Assembly (NCBI GenBank): GCA_021521415.1
Contig: JAIQDT010005766.1
Span: 1-64,000 of the forward strand
Reading direction: 5' to 3'
Source: Bidens hawaiensis
Lineage: Eukaryota; Streptophyta; Magnoliopsida; Asterales; Asteraceae
Length of the DNA stretch: 64,000 bases
Positions 48,014-58,008 of the stretch are shown piece after piece. The notes beneath the pieces are model-generated. The model had not been told where the DNA came from. It saw only the letters and a list, made by a program, of their open reading frames with translations, and searched no databases. The translations under genes were made by a program, and so were the position numbers. Position 1 is the stretch's first letter, and each line of letters opens with the position of its first letter.

Positions 48014-48884
48014 TTGATTTATTCTCAGGTTTTTTATTCTTACTTTTATTTTTTGTTTTTATTTTAGTTTATAAGTCTGTATGTATAATCAATCTGGTAA
48101 TCCAGGTTGGTGGTGAGGTAATTTGGACGTTTTGAAGTTTCTTTTAATTTATTTCTATGTTCATAATTAAATGCTACAGTCAGTCTCTTTCACACACTAG
48201 CTTTCTCTCTCACATACATGCTTTGAAATATGATTTTGCTATAAATGTTACAGTTTTATTTAATTATTAAAGGATCATTCCTTTTGAATTTGTTCGGGTT
48301 TCTTTGTCGGGCTTCCGTTGAAAACGGCATGCCTAGGTTGTGTTTGTGGAACAGTGAGGCGAACACAAACACGTCCATGAATGAACCTTAAAATCGGGTT
48401 AGATACATGAACTAGAAACGCTTGTATTCATGGTTGATATGAAAACGACAAGTGTAACTTGGAAATATTTTACTGTATAATTTTTGCTCATTAATACTTT
48501 AAATTATAAATTTACAACAAAAAGGTGTGAATGTGTATAAAACAATTATGTTTAAATTTCAGAAATTGATGGCAAATTACTATTAAAATTTTTAAATTTT
48601 GGTATGCCTAATCATTTTTAGTTATAACGTAAAAGTACGGTTTAAATAGGAAAAATAAATAAGTTATACGACTCATCCTGGTCAACTTGACTCCAACTTA
48701 TTTAGCGTTATGTGTTCACACTATCTATCCGATTATGGTCTAACCAGCTTAGATTAAACTCGTGCTATTAGAATTGTGGTATCAAAAGTAATAAACATTT
48801 ATTCTCATTGTAATTTATATGATCATGAAGCAATTAAATTTGAATTATATAAGAATTATGGTTTTAGTTGTTAATGATATACCC
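48014..48884. other. intergenic DNA after the small gene
   Basis: T-rich 3' flank, then unique AT-rich sequence. No feature is supported. Confidence 0.4.
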
Positions 48885-48995
48885 ATGACCTAGCTATTGA
48901 TCTAGTGGTATGATGTATCCATTACAATTTGATAGGTGAAGTTGGTTCGAATCTTTTTAAATGCAAGATAAAATTAGAACTAATACAAAAAAATT
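48885..48995 (+). mobile_element. tRNA-derived SINE-like unit
   Basis: The pol III A box TGATCTAGTGG (48898-48908) and B box GGTTCGAATCT (48944-48954) are correctly ordered and 35 bases apart. An A-rich stretch follows (near 48975-48995). There is no intact tRNA cloverleaf. The 3' end is not firmly set. Confidence 0.55.
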
Positions 48996-49972
48996 TCTGT
49001 AAATAAATTAGAAAGGATATATTTATTTCGAGATTGAGAAATTTGCAGGATTTTTGAATTGATAGCATCGTCAGATTCAATTCAAATCTGATAATTAATT
49101 CGATGTCATTTAGTCGTTGTTGAAATACTATATTATATATTTATATTTATATGTGTGTGTTAATTTTTTAATTTATGTTTTGTATTTGGTTGACCTTGTG
49201 GACATTAAAAAGCAATATATTGTATCAAGGAATTATTGGTGAAGGTTGTCACGCACACGAGTGAAACATGGTACATTTTGTAAATTCTTATATTTTACAG
49301 AGAAAGATTATTTTAATCGAATAAGGTCAAAATAAAACACCTTGAAAGCAATAAGAGCTTTAGTTCATTTTGTATAGGGAAACAACAATAGATATGATTA
49401 AGATGCTCTCAAACTAAAAAAATATCGTGTTTTTGTTTAAATGATTAGTAGTCATATTAAAGTAACTGGATCAAATTAAAACATGATTTGAAAATAGAAC
49501 TTTAAAAGATAATCTGTAGCCGGATTGGACTTGTTAAAAAGACGTTAGAATCAAGCTAACTGGTCAAAACTGAAATGACTTGGTGCGAAGATTACCTTGG
49601 TTTAAAGTACATATGTGAAAGTACTAGTATCATTGCAGAGCTGACTTAATCTTTTTGGGATTGCAAAACGATTTTCTGAATTGGGGCCTTTTCGTAAAGA
49701 AATTTATTCTAATTTCGATCCAAACACACTAAACTATGAAGGAAATAGCTTAACTGCGATGTGGTTTTAGCTACTACATACTTTTAAAAACATTTAAAGT
49801 TAGGTGATATTGCTATGGCTAATACTATTTTACAACCCACACAAGTATCTATATTACATTATAATACATTATAATAAAGATAGAGAACCTTTCCACCTTT
49901 CACACCCTCTCTCTCCATCCATAAGACGTCTTAAAATTTAATACTGAATTGAATACTCTGGCATGGGCTCCG
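48996..49972. other. intergenic DNA
   Basis: AT-rich unique sequence with no supported feature. Confidence 0.4.
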
Positions 49973-50311
49973 ATGGCATCTATATTATGCATTCATTGCT
50001 CCGGCGATATTCAATTCTATTCATTGCTTTGCAAGATCAATGAAATCCTTCAATTGAATGCTTTACCCTCAATTTACCCACGATTGAAACCCCCAAACCC
50101 TAGATGTTTCATTTTTCATGCAGCAGAAGTAGCAAATCTTCTCAACAGCATTGATGGTGTTGCATGCCATGGCATCATAACTAAAACACTGTTAGTTTCT
50201 CTCTCCTTTCTTTGTGAAATGGCCCATCATAACTTAATGGGCCACTTGATGTGTCATAACAAGACTTTTGTTACAACGGGTCACTACACAGATGACTTGA
50301 AACGACTATAG
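49973..50311 (+). CDS. hypothetical ORF, 112 residues, doubtful
   Basis: From the ATG at 49973 the frame (MASILCIHCSGDIQFYSLLC) is open for 112 residues and follows a CT-rich leader-like stretch at 49890-49930. It has several Cys and His residues but no spaced zinc motif, no membrane segment and no recognisable domain. An upstream ATG at 49964 opens a different short frame. It could be the first exon of a gene, as a second exon-like stretch follows at about 50356-50550, or a chance ORF. I do not recognise it. Confidence 0.3.
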   Translation: MASILCIHCSGDIQFYSLLCKINEILQLNALPSIYPRLKPPNPRCFIFHAAEVANLLNSIDGVACHGIITKTLLVSLSFLCEMAHHNLMGHLMCHNKTFVTTGHYTDDLKRL

Positions 50312-50355
50312 TTTTTTTTAATGTAATTTGTACACTTTCACATGAATATAATCAA

Positions 50356-50550
50356 TTGGTGGTTATGAAAGCTTACAGTGAAGTTGCAGCAAGATATGCA
50401 TTCTCATTTTGTTGTTCAAACCTATGCAGGTTTGGTTCAGTTCTATCAGGTGCTTCAGTGATGTTGTGTGCTTGCATTAATCGGTTAAAGTTGACATCTT
50501 TTGTGCATACACCTTACGACATGCGATCCATTGTGAATTCAACTGATAAG
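50356..50550 (+). other. exon-like stretch ending in a strong splice donor
   Basis: The frame from about 50362 (MKAYSEVAARYAFSF) to about 50550 (SFVHTPYDMRSIVNSTDK) is open and ends at AAG/GTAAGT, a consensus plant donor. No family is recognised. The next exon could not be found within the following kilobase. Confidence 0.3.
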
Positions 50551-50565
50551 GTAAGTTAGCATTGC

Positions 50566-51229
50566 ATCACATATCAATCTTGTTTATGCCAAAGAGTCTA
50601 AAATTGCACCCTATGTAAATGTTTGCTTTTAATGTATACACATGTATGCTATTGCCAGGGAGAAGTAGAGTCACAAAAGTTGAGTTATATTATGATGTGG
50701 ACTTAAATAACTTGTTTTTTTTTTCATGGTTGATTGTATTTTGTGTTAAAATTTTGTCCTATTTAAACATGTAGAAAGATAGCTAATGATCACATATGCA
50801 TGATGAAAGTTTTAGACACAAATACACAATTGACAATATTTTTTTTTATATTTAGCTGTTAAAATTTGTTCACTAATCATACGTTATTTGTCAATCTTGA
50901 CTTTTTATTGGTCAAATTTGATTTTAATGACAAGTTTGACTATCCGTGTCAAAAGTGACTTTTGGAAACAATTGGCTTAAATATGAACTCAAATAACCAA
51001 ACACAATTAAAAAACCGTCGGTTTTTTTTTGGCATAAACCAAATTTTTGATCCGGTTTTACTATCAACCAAAACCAAATAAAAAGTTAATTTTAGATTAT
51101 TATTATTAATAGGAAAACTAATAAATGATGTAGCCCAAACATATTAGGTTTGTAATAGTTAAAAATTTTAGTCCTAAATTCATCATTTTTGTCCATTTTT
51201 ATGGACCCATTTTTTTAGTCTATTTCTAT

Positions 51230-51291
<62 letters not shown>

Positions 51292-51380
51292 ATGTCCTAT
51301 CTCAATTTCCTTTTTTTAACCAATACAAGATTATATTGTCTTAAACATTGTCAAAAGACTTTGTTTATGAATATTGTGAA
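50566..51380. other. intergenic AT-rich DNA
   Basis: No ORF is supported. An AACCAAAACC/TTTTGGTT-rich stretch lies near 50990-51080, and a TAA microsatellite at 51231-51289. Confidence 0.4.
51231..51289. repeat. (TAA)n microsatellite
   Basis: About 19 perfect units. Confidence 0.95.
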
Positions 51381-51385
51381 AACAG

Positions 51386-51590
51386 GACATTACATGAAGC
51401 TTTGCATTTAAATGACGAAATTTACAAAATGCTTTCGTGTAATGCTTGAGTACATATTTGTTGTGATTTTCAATAGATGCGAGTGAGTGATTAAATGTTT
51501 GTTTCTGTTAAGGTACTTGCACAAGGCTTATCAACAGCCTGTTGTACATCACAACTTAAAGTCAACAAATATTCTTCTTGACAATGAGCA
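51386..51590 (+). pseudogene. receptor-like kinase fragment, STRUBBELIG-receptor type
   Basis: After a splice-acceptor-like ACAG the frame reads TLHEALHLNDEIYKMLSC and then a stop. About 65 bases on, a second piece reads RYLHKAYQQPVVHHNLKSTN followed by ILLDNE. Together these match the kinase catalytic-loop region of STRUBBELIG-receptor family LRR kinases, where the usual HRD is replaced by H-[KRH]-N, as seen here (HHN). The alpha-helix between the two pieces is missing, the activation segment does not follow, and no LRR or membrane exons are nearby. It is a relic, not a working gene. Confidence 0.65.
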
Positions 51591-51723
51591 ACTTCTCATA
51601 TGGTGGGCGATATATCATTTACACATACAAGCGTTGTTGAAGATTTCGATTTGTCTTCATGTTCCGCGTGTTCATCTGTCTTTATCTCACTTTGCAGATC
51701 TATGCTCAAGTGTGTGTCCGTGC

Positions 51724-52186
51724 TAACCCAAATTAAAAAATTGTTAATTCGATTTTGTTTTTGTATTTAGTAATAAATTTTTATTATTTCACAGTGTCAC
51801 CTACACAATAGTTTCTTTATTAATAAAACAAAAAAAATGTGGTTATTGAGCATACTTCTTTAAAAAAAGGTTTTGAAAACTGCGACTTACAAGTGGGTTT
51901 ATTATTCTGGCCTGTTGCATAATTTGCCCCTTGTTTAATTAAAAATTAATTACCCAATGAAACAACTTTAGCTCTTTGAGACAATTGCATAACTTGATAC
52001 TGTTGGCATACATTTTAAATGTTATACGATATTTTGTTTTCTTTGTTTTCTTATGGCCTGAACCAGAGTTTAGGCCTCTGATGAACGTCAATCATATTAT
52101 ACTATAATTGAATTTTATACCATTAGTAATCAACCAAGAAAGATATATCTTTACTAGAAATTCAGTTTTATATTTTTGTTTGAAGA
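51724..52186. other. intergenic DNA left of the Tat element
   Basis: AT-rich unique sequence. The five bases before the LTR are GAAGA, the expected left copy of the target duplication; the right copy lies outside the window. Confidence 0.4.
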
Positions 52187-53137
52187 TGAATAAACACTAA
52201 TCGACCCGGGGCAGATTATGGATAATCTGGGGTTTAAATAGATGTTTCCCACGAGGGTTAGGTCCGGCAGAGAAGGATGTTCTTCAGATGACCTGCAAAA
52301 CAAACACCGTGAGCTCGTCACTGAGAAGGGGGGGTTCCTCCTTGTGACCGCCCTCCGGCGTGAGAATCAGACTAGATTGCTCTGAATATAAGTGTATATT
52401 GAGAGAAATAGCTAGTGAAGGTAAAATACCAGATGATCCTACCGTTCCAAGGTGTTGGAGTATTTATAGCCGAAGGTAGGTTTCCAAGCAGGTACAACCA
52501 GCTGTATAATATTCCTGTTCTACCAACTATGGGCTACGCACGTGCCATGCTGGTTGGTGGGTAGGCAGCGGCTGATAGTGACAAGGCCGGCTGTATACTG
52601 TTCCCTTTCCACCAACTGCAGGCTATGTGCGTGCCACGACAAGGGTTGGTGAGTAGGCAGCGGCTAATAGTGACAAACAGTACTAGAGCATGCTCCTCCT
52701 CGTACTGTTGTCGGTGAGCTGTCACCCTGTGCTTGGTTCATGGGCTGCTTTGGTCAGATCTTGTCTATTTTGTCCATACATTGGCAGGTATAGTACAAAA
52801 GATCTTCCAGAAGCATACGGACTGGCTCATTTGGGCGGGAGTATTCCCGCGTTGCTCATTCCTTCAGGTGACACTGAATTATTGAGTGCCTTGTGCGTGT
52901 AGCCTTGCTATTAGTGCGGGTAGCCTTCCCTGATGGCTTGTATCCGCAGCTGCGGGGACAGGCGGGGTACTTCACCATTGGGAGGCTTTCCCTGCGGGAA
53001 CAGCTGGCGTACTGCGCGTAAGGTCTTTATCTCTGAGCATGGTGGGTCATGCGGAACCATTTGGTCCTTGCGCAAACGTCCCTCTTCAAGGTGAGTCCTG
53101 CGGGTCCAACTGTGCTCTGCTGGGACCTACCTCTTCA
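52187..53137 (-). repeat. 3' LTR of the Tat element (951 bp)
   Basis: On the plus strand it runs from TGAATAAACA to CTACCTCTTCA. The right LTR starts TGAAGAAACA, giving terminal inverted TGAAGA/TCTTCA. The boundary is set by the adjacent polypurine tract. Confidence 0.88.
52461..52469 (-). promoter_or_regulatory. TATA box in the 3' LTR
   Basis: The minus strand reads GCTATAAATA. The same site in the 5' LTR is at 63708-63717 and would start the gag-pol transcript. Confidence 0.65.
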
Positions 53138-53151
53138 AGTCCCCCCAGTCC
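53138..53151 (-). other. polypurine tract
   Basis: The minus strand reads GGACTGGGGGGACT directly before the LTR start TGAAGAGG. It would prime plus-strand DNA synthesis. Confidence 0.75.
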
Positions 53152-54040
53152 AATGTTCTTCTCATGAATTGTTAATAAGTGAGGTGAACTTTGGACTTAA
53201 GCAAGGGGTTTTGAAAAGGATTTAGTTTTAAGGTTGTCCGTGGGGATTCTTCCCGCGGTTTCCCTAATGTCACGTGCAGAAATTCCCGACTTTTCTGCTT
53301 GATCTTTGGGTATGATGCGGGTAGGTGTGTAACCTCCTCGCAAGTCAGGAGCGTTGAGTTTCCCTTGTAGATTCTCCACGAGGTTTTGGTAGTTTTAAAC
53401 ATAGTGATCAATTATGTTAAAGAACCAATTCCATCCTGGAGCTTCAAACAAACTAGTTCTCAACGTTCCCGCTATGCGGGGATGTTATTTCCCTTTCCGC
53501 AAGCATGGCCCAGAAGATCCTTCTTGGTTTCAATTCCCTGCGAGTGCTAAGTATGTGAAGGGTTTCGCCTTGACACTGTACCCGCACTCGTCTTATAGTT
53601 ATCTTACTTCCAAGGTATTGTTGGCGTCCATTCCCTGCGGGTGCTAAGTATGTGAAGGGTTTTGCCTTGACACTGTACTCGCACTTGTCTTATAGTTACT
53701 TGGTTGCCAAGGTAGGGGGTATTTTCCCGCTTACTTTTGAATCTTTTTGAAATTCGAAGAGTTGGTGAAAGGATAAGAACAGTCCAAACTGTTGAAACGT
53801 CGTCCGACGGTTTCTTCTGACAGTGTCAGGACGTGCAGGAAGTTATGGCGACGTGACAGTATATGGTCATTCCAGGCGCTTTTTCAGGCACGTGGGCGCG
53901 ATTTTTCGGGCACGTGGCCGCGAAATTAATTGCACGCGTCCTTTCAACAGCTGTTGCCAGCTTGCTCTTTGCCGCGTGTCATAGTTTCATTGCACCTGCG
54001 ATTTCTCTCTCTTCCGCATTAAATTCATCGCATTAATTGC
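53152..54040. other. non-coding region between LTR and antisense gene
   Basis: No gene is visible. It contains a tandem repeat of about 95 bp (53533-53712) and, toward the right, the GC-rich upstream region of the antisense gene. Confidence 0.6.
53533..53712. repeat. tandem duplication of a 95-bp unit in the Tat element
   Basis: The block TTCCCTGCGAGTGCTAAGTA through the GACACTGTACCCGCACTCGT stretch is repeated from about 53630 with about 85-90 percent identity by eye. Confidence 0.9.
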
Positions 54041-54046
54041 GATGAG

Positions 54047-54055
54047 TATATAAAG
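54047..54055 (+). promoter_or_regulatory. TATA box of the antisense gene
   Basis: TATATAAAG sits 133 bp upstream of the ATG at 54180, followed by a CT-rich leader. It faces opposite to the LTR promoter. Confidence 0.75.
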
Positions 54056-54179
54056 GGCGAGAGGGTGCACCTTAGTCCACACTTTCACTTCTCTCTTCAT
54101 CTTCTTAAAACGATTTCCGGCGAATACTCACTATTCCGTCGAGCATTCTTCTGAAATCGTTGTTCTGTACATCCAAAAC

Positions 54180-57100
54180 ATGTCTTCTACCCGTGATTTT
54201 GAGGCCGCTGCCGAGGAGGCTGAGTTGTTCGTCGAGAACCCGACGTCGACGTCCGAAAAGGACGACAAGAGCACTGCCGGCGAGTGCCAGTGCGCTCTTC
54301 CTACTGACCTCTACCAGTACATCGTCCGGAAGTTCATGCTCGAGCCTTTCGAGACTGAGTTTCCGGAGCCTCATCAGACGGTGTACGATGCCCCCAAAAG
54401 CAAGATAGGGGTGTACGCTGCATTCTTCGTCTATGGGAATCTGAGGTTCCCATTGACGAAGTTTGTGTAACGTGTTCTGGAGAGACACGGTGTACACTTG
54501 ACGGAGGTACACCCAATGGCGATCGCGAAGATCCGCCATTTCGAGTGGGTGTGCCTCATTATGGGTGTAGAGCCCCATGTCGACCGCCTGATGACCTTCT
54601 ACTCCTGGAGGTGCATCCAAGGGTGGTACACCCTGGTCAACCGGATCAAGGGTCAGAAGATTTGCGCCACCGAGCGAAGTCTTCGGTCGTGAAAGCGGGA
54701 GTTTTTTTTTTATCTCCGCTCGCGTCGTCCCCCTTGCGATGACGTTTAAGAATGGGAGAGCACTCCCCGCCCTTCACGCCGTCAACCACCAGGAGGCGGA
54801 GTGGTTCGCCAAGATCTCCCGGATCTAGACTCCGGTGTACCGCTTTGCGGAGTCCGGGATGGTGATGCTCGGGATGAGCCGGGTGTGGAAGGAGGCGTCC
54901 CAGATTCCCATCGTCCTCGAATACGGTTTGAACTCTGTCCCTTATGGTATGCTCTGTCTTCTTTGTTGATATAGGTTTTTCTTCTAACTGTTTCTTTTTT
55001 TTTTTTTTTATTTCAGAGGGAAACGACTTGAAGTCTCTCCTGCAGCCGCGGGAGAGTGATGGTCCCGCTCGGATCGGTACTCGTGCTCTGGACGAGAACG
55101 AGTTGCCCATCCTTGAGCAGACGGCGGATCGGTTCGTGGAGGTCTACCCGCCAGGCCATGAGATCCTGAGCGCCAGGCGGCCAGGTAAAGAACTTTTTAA
55201 CCCTCGCCCTGTCAATGCTGAAACCTCTGCGGGAATTCCTCTAATTTTATCGTCTTCTGATGAGGAATCCGCAGATGGTCCTTTATTGGCGAGGAAGAAG
55301 AAGGCTGCCGGCGGGAAGGGGAAGGCGAAGGTTGCCTCGGCTGCCGATCCGGTGAATCGGTCCGAGTCAGAGACCGAGAGTGAAGAGGCGGCGGGGAACC
55401 CCGGTGGTGTTAAGACCACTGCTCCGGAGGTTGAAACGGCTGTCACCTCCGAGCAGCCCAGGACGACGACTGTAACCGGTACGAAGAGGCCGGCTCCATC
55501 GGGTTCGTCCCCGCCTGTTCGCTCCTTCAGGCTCAAAAAGACCCGTAAGTGTTCATAATTTTAACTTCTTATCTTTCCGCCATTATACTTATATATTTTG
55601 TCTTCGTGCAGGCGTGGATGCTATGGCATTCCAAAGTGGAGCGGGAGGGAGCAGCTCTGGACCCATGAAGGTAGGTTTGGTCTACCTACCCGAGGCGATG
55701 ACCCAGGCGGCTACGCCTGCTTGCAGTACTGGTTCAGTTGCTCATCCCGTTGAGCCAACTGTTCCAGCTGTAACCTTATCCCCGCCGGCTGTCAGTGCCA
55801 TTTTAACCGAATCCATCACTGAGCCGGCGGTGATATCTCTTGCGGGTTCTTCCGCAGCCACGGCCACGGTTGTGAGTTCACCTCCGGTGAGTTCACCTCC
55901 GTCGGTTTCTGCCGCGGCAGCCTCCACCACGTCTCCTCCGGCGTCTGCGACTACGGTCGGTCCTTCAGGTACGTTTGGGGCTGGGGCGTCTAGCCAATCC
56001 TTGCCTCCTGCCCATCTCCTTGACCTTTTGGATGGATATCCCTTAGGTTCAGGTGATGGGTTTGGTGGCTATCGGCCTGTTGTCGACCCTACAGGTGCGT
56101 AGGGTTATTTTGGCCTATATCCCTTTCATCCTTTCTTTCTCTAACCGTTTTTTGTTTTATTGCAGTTCGTGATTCCGCCGGGGAACGACCCTCCGTACTG
56201 CTGAGGACTGCGTGGAATGGGCGCGTCACGCCGCCCCAAGCGGTGCGCTGGGGGAGGCCATGGCCAGCTACCAGGAAGGTAGGCTGTCCAACGAGCTCAG
56301 AATCCTTCTCGCCCGGATACAGCCGCGCGTCGAGCTACTTTGTCGTGAAAACGACAAGTTAAAGACGGCGCGTAGCCTTGAAGTGGCTCAGGCGCGGGCC
56401 ATCCGGGAGGAGAATGTGAAGCTTGCAGCCGTTTCTGCGGAAAAGGAGAAGGCCTTCAAGGCCCTTGAGGTTGACGTTCAGGCTCGTCTGGAGGCCCGTT
56501 CCAAGGCTGCCCAAGCTGTTAACGAACAGCTTCGGCTGGCCAAGGAAACTGCCAGGAACGCAACCGAGAGGGCCACCAAGGCTGAAGCTGCTGCTGAGCC
56601 TCTACGCATCGAAAATGAGGAACTTAAAGCGAAATTAGAGAGGCTCCAGCAGGCTCATGATGCCTTGGACATGGAAGATGCCAAGAAGCTCCAAGAGATC
56701 TTGGACCAGAGGGGGGTGCTTGACCACACTGAACGTAAGCTAAAGGGCGTCAAAGAGGCTGCAGCCAAAGATGTGTTGCTTGCCAACCTCACAAAGAACG
56801 AAGCCGAATGCGCCCGTAATGAAGCTCAAGCTGCCCTCAAGGAGGCTCTGGTTGCCAAGGAATGGCTTCTTCGAGAAGCGTTGTCGCAGGTATGCGCAGC
56901 TTCCAAACTTCTAACTTCTTTACGCTTTTCCATACTCTTGAGTTTGACAAACTTCTGTTTTGTAGGTTGTGCATCGGGTGTTTACGAACACATCATATGA
57001 CGATGCGATGAGCGCAGCCCTCAACGATTCTCATGAGGATGGGGAAAAGGCTGGCTTCCTGCTTGGTCTAGGGTTTGTTGAAAAAGGCATCCCGCCTTCC

Positions 57101-57301
57101 AACTTCCCTCTTTACAATGTGGATACTGAAGCTGCGTATGACCAAGCAGTGAATCAGTATGCTGCCTTCCCGCATCCGGTGGTGGAGAAGGTGAACGAGA
57201 TTGCTGCTGCTGATGATGGGCTAGCTATCCTTAAGGCTTTCCTTGAACCGCCACACTCTACTGATGGTGCGGGTCCAAGTGGAAGTGGTCCTAAAGCTTG
57301 A
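54180..57301 (+). pseudogene. antisense accessory gene of the Tat element (putative gypsy-type transposon domain plus coiled coil)
   Basis: Five exons are inferred with GT-AG borders: 54180-54946, 55017-55544, 55612-56094, 56166-56889 and 56966-57301. Exon 1 carries the plant 'putative gypsy type transposon' (Transposase_28-like) pattern: LPTDLYQYIVRKFMLEP, then IRHFEWVCLIMGVEPHVDRL. Exons 2-3 are low-complexity and acidic (SSSDEES, then Ser/Pro/Ala-rich). Exon 4 is a long Glu/Lys/Ala-rich coiled coil of about 200 residues. Exon 5 is globular (ALNDSHEDGEKAGFLLGLGF). Breaks: TAA at 54468-54470, a frameshift near 54690, TAG at 54826-54828, and a frame change near 56195. Similar antisense ORFs occur in Tat elements such as Grande and Retand; their function is not known. 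As written it cannot make a full protein. Confidence 0.85.
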
Positions 57302-57407
57302 TTCTTAAGATCCCTTTCCACCATTAGAGTAGATTTTTATTTTTGTATAGCTTCTTTTGTATGCGGGTATGTACCCAGCAATCTTTGTAATATTTGAATT
57401 TTGATGG

Positions 57408-57413
57408 AATAAA
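57408..57413 (+). terminator. poly(A) signal of the antisense gene
   Basis: AATAAA, 107 bp after the TGA stop, preceded by a T-rich, TTTGTAATATTTG-type far-upstream region. This is a normal plant 3' end layout. Confidence 0.6.
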
Positions 57414-57479
57414 GATTATTTGCTAATGCCTTGCCTTGTTTATTTCACGCATATTTTGATTTAACTTAGCAATTTCTTT

Positions 57480-57840
57480 AGTACTTAGATAAGTTAACTT
57501 TTCAACGTGGCAGATAATAAGTTAAAGTTTTGCGTCCTCTTTCGTGATTGTGCGGATAAGACCGTCACTTGCACTTAGTAGGATGGCTAAACTTTACCTA
57601 TATCTGACCTGCGTGGAAGTTTTCCTCATCCTTTCCTTTGAAATTTTCTAAGTGTTTTAAATAAGTTAACCTTTCGACGCGCGGTTGCCAATAGGTCAAT
57701 GTTCAGTTTCCTTTATCATGATTGCGCGGGTAAGACCGTCACTTTCATTTATTGGGATGACCAGACTTCACCAATGGCTGACCTGCGTGAAGGTTTTCCT
57801 TAGAAATTTTTACCGTTTTGTGTTTATGCGGGTTTTGCCG
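57480..57840. repeat. degenerate tandem repeat (about 180-bp unit) in the Tat untranslated region
   Basis: Two units each contain AAGTTAAC..TTTC, GATTG.GCGG.TAAGACCGTCACTT and CTGACCTGCGTG.AAG.TTTTCCT. They begin near 57487 and 57663. Identity is about 70-75 percent by eye. Confidence 0.75.
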
Positions 57841-58008
57841 CCTTCCACACGCAACGACTTACTTCTTCCCATATTTATGCGGTGAATACCGGCATATCAG
57901 CGTGGGAAGTTCATAAGTATAAAGGTAAGGCTATCAACACAATGTGAAAGGAGAACCATTTCCATTAGAAGTGGCTCTAGGCCTTTTCTTTACAAATTTG
58001 GAATTGAT

